Shown here piece by piece: positions 54,400 to 63,622 of a stretch of DNA of 64,000 bases (position 1 is its first letter; each line of letters opens with the position of its first letter). A program made the translations under genes and the position numbers. Source of the stretch: Pseudomonas sp. FP2335 (GTDB lineage Bacteria; Pseudomonadota; Gammaproteobacteria; Pseudomonadales; Pseudomonadaceae); the NCBI RefSeq assembly GCF_030687535.1, contig NZ_CP117437.1:2067501-2131500 (forward strand), given 5' to 3'. The notes under the pieces are model-generated. The model made no database searches, had not been told where the DNA came from, and saw only the letters and a list, made by a program, of their open reading frames with translations.

Positions 54400-56079
54400 A
54401 TGCGTCTGAGCCTGAAGGCCAAAGTCTTGTGCCTAGCTGTCGTGCCGGTGTTGCTGTTTGCCGTGGTCATCAGCCTGACCACGGTGTGGATTCTCCAGGG
54501 CCAGGCGCGCAACGAGGTGGATGAAACCCGCCAGCGCCTGCTCAACGACGCCAAGGCCACCCTGCAAAGCTATGTCGAAGTGGCCATGACCACCATCAAG
54601 CCGCTCTACGACGCAGCCGCCCCAGGTGATACCGGCGCACGCGCCGAGGTGGTCAAGCTGTTGTCCAACACCAGCTATGGCAAGGACGGCTACTTCTTCG
54701 GCTACGACTCCGAGACCATCCGCCTGTTCAAGGGCAACAGCCCCGACGGCGTGGGCAAGAGCTTCAAGGACAACCGCGACCCCAACGGCGTGTACGTCAA
54801 CCGCGACCTGGTCAAGGTCGGCAAGGACGGCACCCATTACCTGCAATACAGCTCGACCCAGCCGGGGCAAACCGAACTGGTGCCCAAGATGGGCTACACC
54901 GAATACCTGCCCAAATGGGACATGGTCATCGGTACATCGGTGAACCTGGACGGCATCGAAGCCCAGGTGGCGGTGGTCGAAGCCAAGGTGAAGACGCGCA
55001 TGGAAGGCGTGTTGTTGAGCATCCTCGGCGTGGCGGTGGTGGTGCTGCTGGTCATTGCTGCCGTGGGCCTGGTGGTGGCCAATACCATCCTGCGGCCGTT
55101 GCACCTGATGAAAGCCAACCTCGATGACATCGCCGCCGGCGAAGGCGATTTGACCCGCCGCCTGGCCATCACCAGCCAGGACGAATTGGGCGATCTGGCC
55201 GGGGCGTTCAACCGTTTTGTCGACAAGATCCATGGCCTGGTGCGCCAGATCACTGAAATGACGGCGCAGCTCACCGGGCTGGTCAGCCAGGTTTCCGACC
55301 AGGCCCAGCGTTCCGAGCAGGCCATGGAGCGCCAACGCCACGAAACCGATCAGGTGGCGACGGCGATCAATCAGATGTCGTCGGCCGCCCATGAAGTGGC
55401 GCGCAGTGCCCAGGGCGCTGCCGTCGCCGCGCAACAGACCGACGCCGAAGGCCAGGCTGCCAAGCGCGTGGTGGACGGCAGCATCGCGCAGATCCACGCG
55501 CTGGTCAGCGATATTCGCAGCAGTGGCGTGTCCCTCGACAGCCTGCAACAGGACGTGTCATCGATTGTCAGCGTGCTTGGCGTGATTCGCTCTATCGCCG
55601 AACAGACCAACCTGCTGGCACTCAACGCCGCGATCGAAGCCGCACGGGCGGGGGAGGCCGGGCGTGGTTTTGCGGTGGTCGCCGACGAAGTACGCGCCCT
55701 GGCCAGCCGCACCCAGACCAGCACCCAGGAAATCCAGGGCATGATCGACCGCCTGCAAAAGGGCACGGAAGCCGCCGTGGATGCGATGCGCCGCTCCAGC
55801 GATGCCGGCGACGGCACCTCGGCACAGGCCAACCAGGCCGGCGCGTCCCTGGACACCATGGCGCAGTTGATCGGTACCATCAATTCGATGAACGCGCAGA
55901 TCGCCAGCGCCGCCGAAGAACAGACGGCCGTAGCCGAAGAGATCAACCGCAGCGTGCATCAGATCGCCGTGGCGGTGGACAGCGTGGCCGACGAGACCCA
56001 ACTGGGCGCCCAGACCTCGCGCAGCCTGGCGGACCTGGGCCAGCGCTTGGGGCAGTTGGTCGGGCAGTTCCGGATCTGA
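54400..56079 (+). CDS. Methyl-accepting chemotaxis protein with sCache sensor
   Basis: 559 residues. A membrane helix, a periplasmic single-Cache domain of about 150 residues ([40 protein letters not shown]), a second helix, HAMP and a signalling domain with the core [35 protein letters not shown]. sCache_2 domains commonly bind short organic acids. It follows the antiporter gene on the same strand after a REPIN. The start ATG at 54400 has AAGAGAGAAA upstream. Confidence 0.93.
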   Translation: MRLSLKAKVLCLAVVPVLLFAVVISLTTVWILQGQARNEVDETRQRLLNDAKATLQSYVEVAMTTIKPLYDAAAPGDTGARAEVVKLLSNTSYGKDGYFFGYDSETIRLFKGNSPDGVGKSFKDNRDPNGVYVNRDLVKVGKDGTHYLQYSSTQPGQTELVPKMGYTEYLPKWDMVIGTSVNLDGIEAQVAVVEAKVKTRMEGVLLSILGVAVVVLLVIAAVGLVVANTILRPLHLMKANLDDIAAGEGDLTRRLAITSQDELGDLAGAFNRFVDKIHGLVRQITEMTAQLTGLVSQVSDQAQRSEQAMERQRHETDQVATAINQMSSAAHEVARSAQGAAVAAQQTDAEGQAAKRVVDGSIAQIHALVSDIRSSGVSLDSLQQDVSSIVSVLGVIRSIAEQTNLLALNAAIEAARAGEAGRGFAVVADEVRALASRTQTSTQEIQGMIDRLQKGTEAAVDAMRRSSDAGDGTSAQANQAGASLDTMAQLIGTINSMNAQIASAAEEQTAVAEEINRSVHQIAVAVDSVADETQLGAQTSRSLADLGQRLGQLVGQFRI

Positions 56080-56107
56080 GCCCGGGCAGCACACAGCCTA
56101 GGCCTGT

Positions 56108-57421
56108 TCAGACATCGCGCATCAACAGACCAAAACGCAGATCCATCTGCGCCGGGACCGGCACATACACCGTGTGCCCGTCCCCCGGCGCCACCTCGAC
56201 GGCTTCGCCTTTGGCGTTGTGCATCATCTCCAGGTCGAAGTGGAAATTGCCCGCAGGCGTCATCAATTCCAAATGATTGCCTACGGCAAAACGGTTCTTC
56301 ACCTTCACCTCGGCCAGCTCGCCCCGACGCTCGCCGGTGAATTCCCCGACAAACTGCTGGCGCTCCGAAACTGAACTGCCGTTCTGGTAATTCTGGTATT
56401 CGTCGTGCACATGCCGACGCAGGAAGCCTTCGGTGTAGCCGCGTTGCGCCAGGGACTCCAGGTCGGTCATCAGGTTGCGGTCAAATTCACGCCCGGCCAC
56501 CGCGTCGTCTATCGCCCGGCGGTACACCTGGGTGGTGCGTGCGCAGTAGAAGTGGGACTTGGTACGGCCTTCGATTTTCAGCGAGTGCACGCCCATGTGG
56601 GTCAGGCGCTCCACGTGCTGCACCGCGCGCAGGTCCTTGGCGTTCATGATGTAGGTGCCGTGCTCGTCTTCAAAGGCGGGCATCTGCTCGTCGGGACGGT
56701 TGGCTTCCTGGAGCAGGAACACCTGGTCGGTCGGTGCGCCGATCCCCAGGGTCGGCTGGAATTGCTGGACGATGTCCCCCGTGGTGTTTTCCACCGCCGG
56801 CGTGGCCTGGTATTTCCAGCGGCAGGCATTGGTGCAGGTGCCTTGGTTGGCGTCGCGCTTGTTCATATAGCCAGAGAGCAGGCAGCGCCCGGAATAGGCC
56901 ATGCACAACGCCCCGTGCACAAACACTTCCAGCTCCATGGCTGGCACCTGTTGGCGGATTTCGCCGATCTCTTCCAGGGACAATTCCCGCGACAGGATCA
57001 CCCGGCAGATCCCTTGTTGTTGCCAGAACTCCACGCTGGCCCAGTTCACCGTATTGGCCTGCACCGACAGGTGGATCGGCATCTGTGGGAAATGTCGGCG
57101 CACCAGCATGATCAGCCCGGGATCGGACATGATCAGCGCGTCCGGGCCCATGGCGATCACGGGGGCCAAGTCCTTGAGGAAGGTCTTCAGCTTGGCGTTG
57201 TGCGGTGCGATGTTGACCACCACGTAGAAGCGCTTGCCCAGCGCATGGGCTTCGTCGATGCCGAGGGCCAGGTTGGCATGGTCGAACTCGTTGTTGCGCA
57301 CCCGCAGGCTGTAGCGCGGCTGGCCGGCGTAGACCGCATCGGCCCCGTAGGCGAAGGCGTAGCGCATGTTCTTCAGGGTGCCGGCAGGGGCGAGCAATTC
57401 GGGGGCGATAACAGGGGGCAT
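56108..57421 (-). CDS. trhP: tRNA 5-hydroxyuridine synthesis protein TrhP (U32 peptidase family)
   Basis: 437 residues from the ATG at 57421. The start ELLAPAGTLKNMRYAFAYGA and the cysteine cluster HGALCMAYSGRCLLSGYMN with NQGTCTNACRWKY match E. coli YegQ/TrhP. The cysteines likely hold an iron-sulfur cluster. It helps hydroxylate U34 of tRNAs using prephenate-derived chemistry. A TTG at 57439 would add six residues without a ribosome site. Confidence 0.93.
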   Translation of the reverse strand: MPPVIAPELLAPAGTLKNMRYAFAYGADAVYAGQPRYSLRVRNNEFDHANLALGIDEAHALGKRFYVVVNIAPHNAKLKTFLKDLAPVIAMGPDALIMSDPGLIMLVRRHFPQMPIHLSVQANTVNWASVEFWQQQGICRVILSRELSLEEIGEIRQQVPAMELEVFVHGALCMAYSGRCLLSGYMNKRDANQGTCTNACRWKYQATPAVENTTGDIVQQFQPTLGIGAPTDQVFLLQEANRPDEQMPAFEDEHGTYIMNAKDLRAVQHVERLTHMGVHSLKIEGRTKSHFYCARTTQVYRRAIDDAVAGREFDRNLMTDLESLAQRGYTEGFLRRHVHDEYQNYQNGSSVSERQQFVGEFTGERRGELAEVKVKNRFAVGNHLELMTPAGNFHFDLEMMHNAKGEAVEVAPGDGHTVYVPVPAQMDLRFGLLMRDV

Positions 57422-57584
57422 GGTGAGCACTTGAGTCAAAAAAGTGCGGCAGGGTAGAGCAAGTCGGTCTGTGGTTTATTGATCTGGGTCTAGCCTTGCA
57501 ACAAAGAGGGCACTCGTGGCACTGGGCGTGGACTAAGCAGCAGGGGCCTACACAGGTCCTCTGTTTTTCTGACATGGACCGGAC

Positions 57585-58652
57585 ATGAATCAAACCAACC
57601 TGCAATTCAAGACCTTGCTGCTACTGCTGGGCCTGGTGACCATCGCGTTTATCTGGATCTTGCTGCCGTTCTACGGCGCGGTGTTCTGGGCAGTGATCCT
57701 CGGCATCATCTTTGCGCCGATGCAGCGCCGTCTGCAGCAGCGCTTTGGCTGGAACCGCAATCTGACGTCCCTGAGTACCTTGACGGTGTGCCTGGTGATC
57801 GCGATCTTGCCGGTGATCATCACCAGTGCCTTGCTGGTGCAAGAGGGGGCGACGCTCTATAAAAACATCGAAAGCGGCAAACTGGACGTGGCCGGGTATA
57901 TCGAGCAGTTCAAGAACTTCCTGCCGCCGTACTTCCAGCACCTGCTGGACCGCTTCGGCATGGGCAACCTGGAAGGGCTGCGCGAGAAGATCGTCAAGAG
58001 CGCGATGCAGGGCAGTCAGTTTTTTGCGTCCCAGGCGTTCAGCTTTGGCCAGGGCACGTTTGATTTCCTGGTGAGCTTTTTCATCATGCTGTATCTGCTG
58101 TTTTTCCTGTTGCGCGACGGCCCTGATTTGGTGCGCAAAGTGCGCACGGCGGTGCCGTTGGCCGAGCCACAGAAGCGTCGGTTGCAGCTCAAGTTCAATC
58201 GGGTGGTGCGTGCCACGGTCAAGGGCAACGTGTTGGTGGCCGTGACCCAAGGTGCGCTGGGCGGGTTGATCTTCTGGTTCCTGGACATTCCCAGCGCTTT
58301 GCTCTGGGCGGTGCTGATGGCGTTTCTGTCGCTGTTGCCAGCGGTGGGCGCGGGGATTGTGTGGGGACCGGTGGCCGCCTACTTCCTGTTGAGCGGTTCG
58401 ATCTGGCAGGGGGTGGTGCTGGCCTTGTTCGGGGTGTTTGTGATCGGGCTGGTGGACAACGTGCTGCGGCCGATCCTGGTGGGCAAGGACACCAAGATGC
58501 CGGATTACTTGATCCTGATTTCCACCTTGGGCGGGCTGTCGGTGTTTGGCCTGAACGGCTTTGTGATCGGGCCGCTGGTGGCGGCGTTGTTCATGTCCAG
58601 CTGGGCGCTGTTTGTGGAGAGCAAGCCGCGGGTCAAATTGCCATTGCCGTGA
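57585..58652 (+). CDS. AI-2E (PerM/YdiK-like) family transporter
   Basis: 355 residues with about 7-8 membrane helices and the family C-terminal pattern LSLLPAVGAGIVWGPVAAYF, then DNVLRPILVG and GLNGFVIGPLVAALF. The family's described roles range from AI-2 export to Na+/H+ exchange, so the substrate remains open. It is divergent from trhP and convergent with a small gene. Confidence 0.9.
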   Translation: MNQTNLQFKTLLLLLGLVTIAFIWILLPFYGAVFWAVILGIIFAPMQRRLQQRFGWNRNLTSLSTLTVCLVIAILPVIITSALLVQEGATLYKNIESGKLDVAGYIEQFKNFLPPYFQHLLDRFGMGNLEGLREKIVKSAMQGSQFFASQAFSFGQGTFDFLVSFFIMLYLLFFLLRDGPDLVRKVRTAVPLAEPQKRRLQLKFNRVVRATVKGNVLVAVTQGALGGLIFWFLDIPSALLWAVLMAFLSLLPAVGAGIVWGPVAAYFLLSGSIWQGVVLALFGVFVIGLVDNVLRPILVGKDTKMPDYLILISTLGGLSVFGLNGFVIGPLVAALFMSSWALFVESKPRVKLPLP

Positions 58653-58655
58653 GGT

Positions 58656-58838
58656 TCAGGCGTGAAGTTTGAAGTTCGAGGCACGTTGCAGTTGTTTTTC
58701 GGCGGCGGACAGCGAGGTGAGCGGACCGCTGATGGCCTCGCCATCGCGCACCACATACCAGCAGGCCAGCAAGCCCAGCTCACGCAGGGGGGCGGGGACG
58801 GCGCTGCCGATGACGGACATGATTTGAACAGTGGGCAT
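58656..58838 (-). CDS. Small conserved-looking protein of unknown function
   Basis: 60 residues, MPTVQIMSVIGSAVPAPLRE then LGLLACWYVVRDGEAISGPL. It has no signal peptide or clear domain. GGAGG lies 5 bases before the ATG, giving good support for translation. It ends 3 bases past the AI-2E gene on the other strand. The next small gene starts with the same MPT. I do not recognise it. Confidence 0.6.
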   Translation of the reverse strand: MPTVQIMSVIGSAVPAPLRELGLLACWYVVRDGEAISGPLTSLSAAEKQLQRASNFKLHA

Positions 58839-58929
58839 AAGAACCTCCAATCGCTATGGACGTCACCTTACGCGGCGCAGGGACCGGGGAAAAATCACCT
58901 GTCTCGATAGTGGACATTGACGGGACGCG

Positions 58930-59124
58930 TCAGTCCACCACTTGATCGAGCATCACCACCACTTCCTGCTCGCTGAGCAAGCCCTTGCGCACCAGGCTTT
59001 CTGCGAGCAACGCAAGGAATTTGGCGCTGCGGTGGCCTTCCAGGTGCTTGAGTTCGGTAAGCGCGCTATAGACCTTGCTGGACGTACAGAGGCCAGCGGT
59101 ATGGTGCGGGTTTTGTGTGGGCAT
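58930..59124 (-). CDS. Small protein of unknown function
   Basis: 64 residues: a short variable N-terminus, then two likely helices (YSALTELKHLEGHRSAKFLA, then LLSEQEVVVMLDQVVD). AGGA stands 9 bases before the ATG. The amphipathic, charged C-terminus suggests a helical adaptor or regulatory protein, but no family is recognised. The region 59125-59353 carries only a terminator. Confidence 0.55.
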   Translation of the reverse strand: MPTQNPHHTAGLCTSSKVYSALTELKHLEGHRSAKFLALLAESLVRKGLLSEQEVVVMLDQVVD

Positions 59125-59302
59125 GGTCAGTCGTCCTTGTTGTTTTTGGGTGGACAGGCTCGATGGTGAGAGTGTGTCGTGACACAAACATGACAGCGCG
59201 AGCCCCGTTCGAGCAAGTAGACAATGGTGTTGATGATGTGCGATTGCGCCTCGACCATTGTCCTCACAGCGACCTTGGCGCGATGAATCCAGACTTTCCA
59301 TG

Positions 59303-59336
59303 CAAAAAAAAGGCCCCGCGGGGTGGGCTAGGCCTG
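59303..59336 (-). terminator. Likely terminator of the Tyr/Pro-rich protein gene
   Basis: On the minus strand AGGCC...CCGCGGGGCCT is followed by eight Ts. It lies about 20 bases after the stop. Confidence 0.65.
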
Positions 59337-59353
59337 TTTCAGACAATTGGCGC

Positions 59354-59707
59354 TTACCAGCCGCGACCGTAGTAGCCGTGCGGAGGGCCGTAGTAGCCAC
59401 GCGGAGGACCGTAATAGACCGGCGCCGGGCGGTAGTAGACCTGTTGTTGCACGTACACCGGCGGTGGCGGTGCGTAGTAGACCGGCGGCGGAGCTGCATA
59501 CACCGGCTGCGGCTGGACGTACACCGGTTGCTGCTGCACATAGACTTCACGCGGCTGGCTGGCGACCACGGAGCCTACGACGGCGGCGCCGACTAAAGCA
59601 CCCAATACGGCCGGGCCACCCCATCCACCACCACCGTGGGCGGAGGCTTGGCCTGCCATCGCGAGTGCGCCAACCAGCAAGGCGATCTTGGGGATTGTAC
59701 GAATCAT
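59354..59707 (-). CDS. Exported Tyr/Pro/Gln-rich repeat protein
   Basis: 117 residues. A signal peptide (IALLVGALAMAGQASAHGGG) and a small hydrophobic Gly/Ala segment (LGALVGAAVVGSVVAS) are followed by tandem PVY repeats (YVQQQPVYVQPQPVY, PPPVYYAPPPPVY) and a C-terminal YYGPP(R/H)G pattern. It resembles the small exported YXPXP-type proteins of pseudomonads with no known function. It may be anchored to the envelope. The ATG at 59707 is chosen since GAGG is 7 bases upstream; ATG 59713 overlaps the ribosome site. Confidence 0.75.
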   Translation of the reverse strand: MIRTIPKIALLVGALAMAGQASAHGGGGWGGPAVLGALVGAAVVGSVVASQPREVYVQQQPVYVQPQPVYAAPPPVYYAPPPPVYVQQQVYYRPAPVYYGPPRGYYGPPHGYYGRGW

Positions 59708-59869
59708 GGTCATTCCTCGGTTAGCCCCTGCGCTTGTGGTCTGCAATCAATAGACTCAAGGATTGTCGCGGGGATACTTTTAAGACAACGTATTTCAAGA
59801 AAACAGCACGGCCGCTAGGTAAAGGTTGTGTAAGGTCTGTACCGATTTGCTTACTCAGAGGAGTTTTCC

Positions 59870-60688
59870 ATGCAAATGCACCCCAACAAGGACACCCAAC
59901 TGTGTATGTCGCTATCGGCGCGTCCCGGGAATTTTGGCCTGCGTTTTCATAACCACCTGTACGAACAGCTGGGTCTGAACTTCTACTATAAAGCCTTCAG
60001 CAGCCGGGATTTGCCCGGCGCGATCGGTGGTATCCGGGCGCTGGGCATTCGCGGTTGCGGGGTGTCGATGCCGTTCAAGGAGGCTGCCATTGCCTTAGTG
60101 GATGAACTCGACGATTCGGTTCAAGCCATCGACTCGCTCAACACCATCGTCAACACCGATGGCCATCTCAAGGCCTACAACACCGACTACATCGCCATCG
60201 AACAACTGCTGAAAAAGCATGCGGTACCCACAGACTCGACCTTCGCCCTGCGCGGCAGCGGCGGCATGGCCAAGGCCGTGGCCAGCGCCCTGCGTGACGG
60301 TGGCTACAGTAATGGCCTGATCGTGGCGCGCAACGAAGCGGCGGGCCGGGCGTTGGCACGCAACCTCGGGTACGAATGGCAGGCGGACCTGGGCGACGCA
60401 CGCCCGCAGATGCTGATCAACGTGACACCCATCGGCATGACCGGCGGGGCGCAGGCGGATGGGTTGGCGTTTGACGCCGAGGCAATCGATGTGGCGGACA
60501 CTGTGTTCGATGTGGTGGCGATCCCCGCTGAAACGCCGCTGATCGTGCGTGGACGTGCCCAGGGTAAGCGCGTGATTACCGGGCTGGAAGTGATTGCGAT
60601 CCAGGCGTTGGAGCAGTTTGTGCTGTACACCGGGGTGCGGCCTACAGACGAGCAGTTCCAGGCGGCGGTCGCCTTCGCCCGAACCTAA
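59870..60688 (+). CDS. Shikimate 5-dehydrogenase-like protein
   Basis: 272 residues. The substrate domain has GCGVSMPFKEAA (AroE: VT-P-K) and NTDYIAIE with the catalytic Lys and Asp. The nucleotide domain has ALRGSGGMAKAV as the glycine-rich loop. It differs from true AroE, which usually begins with a D-x-Y-x-V-x-G-x-P-I motif. It may belong to the HI0607-like group with low shikimate activity, so it is unlikely to be the main AroE. AGAGGAG is 6 bases before the ATG. Confidence 0.85.
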   Translation: MQMHPNKDTQLCMSLSARPGNFGLRFHNHLYEQLGLNFYYKAFSSRDLPGAIGGIRALGIRGCGVSMPFKEAAIALVDELDDSVQAIDSLNTIVNTDGHLKAYNTDYIAIEQLLKKHAVPTDSTFALRGSGGMAKAVASALRDGGYSNGLIVARNEAAGRALARNLGYEWQADLGDARPQMLINVTPIGMTGGAQADGLAFDAEAIDVADTVFDVVAIPAETPLIVRGRAQGKRVITGLEVIAIQALEQFVLYTGVRPTDEQFQAAVAFART

Positions 60689-60722
60689 GGCCCCCCGAAG
60701 CTCTAATGTTGGAGTGGGCTTG

Positions 60723-60812
60723 TGTGGGAGCGGGCTTGCTCGCGAATGCAGTGGTTCAGCCACCATCTCCGGTGACTGACACACTGCATTCGCGAGCAAG
60801 CCCGCTCCCACA
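60723..60812. repeat. REPIN family B copy 2
   Basis: The arms TGTGGGAGCGGGCTTGCTCG... (60723) and ...AAGCCCGCTCCCACA (60812) pair for about 32 bases around a loop. A partial arm (GTTGGAGTGGGCTTGTG) precedes it. It sits between the convergent shikimate dehydrogenase-like and yceH genes. Confidence 0.88.
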
Positions 60813-60823
60813 TTTAGGGGGGG

Positions 60824-61471
60824 TTATGCCTGTTCCAGCTGGGTCAGGCGTTCTTCCAGTGCGGCAATCCGTGCTTCCAGCTCTTCAATGCGATCGGCTG
60901 AAACCGTGCTCCCACGCTCCACCGGATTGCCTCGCGCCGCGATAATCACCTCAATATCTGCCGGGTCCCCCAGCGCATGGGTATAGCGATCTTCCCGCTG
61001 CCCCGCCTGACGCGGCACCAACAGCGCCAACCCGCGGGCTATCAGGCGTTCCAGCTGATGCACGACCTGCTCGGCATCTTCAAAGTCGTGCATGCGCCCG
61101 CTGCGGGTCAGCAGTTCATTGACGGTTTGCGGGCCGCGCAAAAACAGCAGCCCGGTCAGGATCACCTGGGCCGGCACCAGTTCCAGCGCCTTGTCCACGC
61201 GGTGTTCCCAGCGGTCGGCGCGGCTGCCCATCACCAGGCGGGTAAAACCCTGGCCCTCCAGTGCGCGCAGGCTTTGGCCGACCTGGCCTTGGCTGAGGTT
61301 CATCACCGGCTCGCGGCTGGTCTTCTGGTTGCAGGCCAGCACCAGGGCGTTGAGGGTCAGGGGGTAGGTTTCCGGGTTGGTCGCCTGTTTTTCGATCAGG
61401 CAGCCCAGGATGCGGATTTCCGTGCTGTTCAGGCGCGGCTCAGGGGTGTCGGTGTCGTGCTCGGCGGTCAT
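60824..61471 (-). CDS. YceH family protein (DUF480)
   Basis: 215 residues. Two winged-helix-like domains ([20 protein letters not shown] and [20 protein letters not shown], then [20 protein letters not shown]) followed by a C-terminal coiled coil ([20 protein letters not shown]). The family is conserved but its cellular role is not established. The ATG at 61471 is divergent from the DUF1993 gene. Confidence 0.93.
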   Translation of the reverse strand: MTAEHDTDTPEPRLNSTEIRILGCLIEKQATNPETYPLTLNALVLACNQKTSREPVMNLSQGQVGQSLRALEGQGFTRLVMGSRADRWEHRVDKALELVPAQVILTGLLFLRGPQTVNELLTRSGRMHDFEDAEQVVHQLERLIARGLALLVPRQAGQREDRYTHALGDPADIEVIIAARGNPVERGSTVSADRIEELEARIAALEERLTQLEQA

Positions 61472-61529
61472 CGCGCTTTCCCTATGCAGTGAAGTGCCTA
61501 GCGTAAGCCGGAAAAAATAAAAGACAAGC

Positions 61530-61547
61530 GACCGGCCGGTCTATAAT
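61530..61547 (+). promoter_or_regulatory. Palindromic operator joined to a -10 box
   Basis: The 12-base perfect palindrome GACCGGCCGGTC (61530-61541) is followed immediately by TATAAT (61542-61547), a consensus -10 box 41 bases before the DUF1993 start. The GACC-N4-GGTC layout resembles TetR-family operators (for example NemR-type sites). No TetR gene is in the window. Confidence 0.55.
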
Positions 61548-61587
61548 CGTCGCCTGTTCAAACCGCATCATCACCCATGAGACTGCC

Positions 61588-62097
61588 ATGACTATTTCCC
61601 TGTACGCCGCTTCCATCCCAGTCTTCAAGCAAATGCTCACCGCCCTGAGCGGTGTGTTGACCAAGGCCGAAGCCCACGCTGCAGCCAAGAACATCGAGCC
61701 GAACGCCTTGCTGCAAGCGCGCCTGTTCCCGGACATGTTCCCACTGGTGCGCCAGGTGCAGATCGCCGTGGACTTCGCCAAGGGCGTTTCCGCACGCCTG
61801 GCCGAGGTCGAAGTGCCGAAATACGAAGACAACGAAGTGACTTTCGCCGACCTGCAAGCCCTGATCGCCAAGGTGCTGGCCTTCCTCGACACCTTCAAGC
61901 CTGAGCAAATCGACGGCAAGGAAGGCATCGAGATCATCACCCGCCCTGGCACGCCGAAAGAGAAGCGCTTCAGCGGCCAGTCCTACCTGCTGACCTACGG
62001 CCTGCCGCAGTTCTTCTTCCACGTCACCACCGCGTACGCGCTGCTGCGTCATAACGGTGTGGAAGTGGGCAAGCGCGATTACATGGGCGCGTTCTAA
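61588..62097 (+). CDS. DUF1993 domain protein
   Basis: 169 residues beginning SLYAASIPVFKQMLTALSGV, with RQVQIAVDFAKGVSARLAEV and FFFHVTTAYALLRHNGVEVG: a helical-bundle family of the DinB-like type. There is no clear metal triad. It may be a small cytoplasmic stress protein. The adjoining operator and strong -10 suggest repressor-controlled expression. It ends at a strong terminator. Confidence 0.9.
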   Translation: MTISLYAASIPVFKQMLTALSGVLTKAEAHAAAKNIEPNALLQARLFPDMFPLVRQVQIAVDFAKGVSARLAEVEVPKYEDNEVTFADLQALIAKVLAFLDTFKPEQIDGKEGIEIITRPGTPKEKRFSGQSYLLTYGLPQFFFHVTTAYALLRHNGVEVGKRDYMGAF

Positions 62098-62103
62098 GCG
62101 GCC

Positions 62104-62149
62104 AAAAAAAAGCCGGGGCGGTTCACTCAAGAACCGCCCCGGCTTTTTT
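62104..62149. terminator. Strong bidirectional rho-independent terminator
   Basis: AGCCGGGGCGGTTC and GAACCGCCCCGGCT pair perfectly across a 6-base loop, flanked by runs of A and T. It serves both the DUF1993 gene and the convergent sstT gene. Confidence 0.95.
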
Positions 62150-62160
62150 GTGCGCGCAGG

Positions 62161-63381
62161 TCAGGCCGGTTGTTCTTCCTTGCCCAGGCACGCCGCAGCG
62201 GTAAACAGTACATCGGTGGACGAATTCAGCGCGGTCTCCGCCGAATCCTGCAACACGCCGATGATGAAACCGACCGCAACTACCTGCATCGCGATCTCGC
62301 TGGGGATGCCAAACAGGCTGCACGCCAGCGGGATCAGCAGCAGCGAGCCTCCGGCCACGCCCGAAGCACCGCAGGCGCAGATCGCGGCGACCACGCTGAG
62401 CAGCACGGCGGTGGGCAGGTCGACGGCGATGCCCAGGGTATGTACGGCGGCCAGGGTCAGCACGGTGATGGTGATGGCGGCGCCGGCCATGTTGATGGTG
62501 GCACCGAGCGGGATCGACACCGAGTAGGTGTCTTCATGCAGGCCCAGGCGCTTGCTCAGTGCCAGGTTGACCGGGATATTCGCCGCCGAACTGCGGGTGA
62601 AGAAAGCGGTGATGCCGCTTTCGCGCAGGCACATCAGCACCAGTGGGTAGGGGTTGCGGCGCAGTTTCCAGAACACGATGGCCGGGTTGATCACCAGCGC
62701 CACGAAGAGCATGCAACCGATCAGCACCACCAGCAGGTGCGCGTAACCGAGCAGGGCGCCGAAACCGGAGGTGGCCAGGGTCGAGGCGACCAGGCCGAAG
62801 ATGCCCAGGGGCGCGAAGCGGATCACCACGCGTACGATCAACGTCACGCCGTTGGACAGGTCGTCCAGCACGGTGCGCGTGGTTTCACCGGCATGGCGAA
62901 TGGCGATGCCCATACCGATGGCCCACGCTAGGATGCCGATAAAGTTGGCGTTCATCAGCGCGCTGACCGGGTTGTCCACCACGCTCAACAGCAGGCTTTG
63001 CAACACTTCGCCGATACCGCCGGGGGCGCTGACGGAGGTGTCATGGGTGATCAGCACCAGGGGCGACGGGAACCACATGCTGGCAATCACCGCCACCACG
63101 GCGGCGGCAAAGGTGCCAAGCAGGTACAGGAACAGAATCGGTTTGATATGGGTTTCCTGGCCGTGTTTATGGTTGGCGATCGACGCCATTACCAGCACAA
63201 ACACCAGGATTGGCGCCACGGCCTTTAGCGCGGTGACAAACACTTTGCCGATAAACCCGGTGGCTTGTGCCGCTTGGGGCGCCAACAGCGCGAGCAGAAT
63301 GCCGGCGATCAAACCGATGACAATTTGTGTAACCAGGCTGACACGTGTCAGGCGCTGGAGCAGGGAAGGGGCAGCAGTCAT
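62161..63381 (-). CDS. sstT: Serine/threonine:Na+ symporter SstT
   Basis: 406 residues of the dicarboxylate/amino acid:cation symporter family. About eight membrane helices and two hairpin loops, with [20 protein letters not shown] and [20 protein letters not shown] (metal and substrate signatures), plus [19 protein letters not shown] near the C-terminus. This is the usual SstT pattern. It takes up serine and threonine with sodium. The 240 bases between it and the next gene (63382-63622) hold no feature I can support. Confidence 0.95.
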   Translation of the reverse strand: MTAAPSLLQRLTRVSLVTQIVIGLIAGILLALLAPQAAQATGFIGKVFVTALKAVAPILVFVLVMASIANHKHGQETHIKPILFLYLLGTFAAAVVAVIASMWFPSPLVLITHDTSVSAPGGIGEVLQSLLLSVVDNPVSALMNANFIGILAWAIGMGIAIRHAGETTRTVLDDLSNGVTLIVRVVIRFAPLGIFGLVASTLATSGFGALLGYAHLLVVLIGCMLFVALVINPAIVFWKLRRNPYPLVLMCLRESGITAFFTRSSAANIPVNLALSKRLGLHEDTYSVSIPLGATINMAGAAITITVLTLAAVHTLGIAVDLPTAVLLSVVAAICACGASGVAGGSLLLIPLACSLFGIPSEIAMQVVAVGFIIGVLQDSAETALNSSTDVLFTAAACLGKEEQPA

Positions 63382-63622
63382 AAACAGTTGTCTCTGATTT
63401 TTTTAGTAGGGCGCAGCATTGCAGGCAGAAAGGGCTGTAGGAAGCAGCCGCGGAGTCTAGCATGTCGTAGGAAATGTCCTCGCTGCTGCGGCATTCCGTC
63501 ACCCGCACCGGCGGCGCTTCGGCAAAGCCGGACATACTCTGTTAAGATTCTCGCCTCTCACCTTTCCCATCTGTCAGCGGGCCCTTCGGGCTGTCGTTGC
63601 TGTCGTCGTTTCTGGAGTTTTC

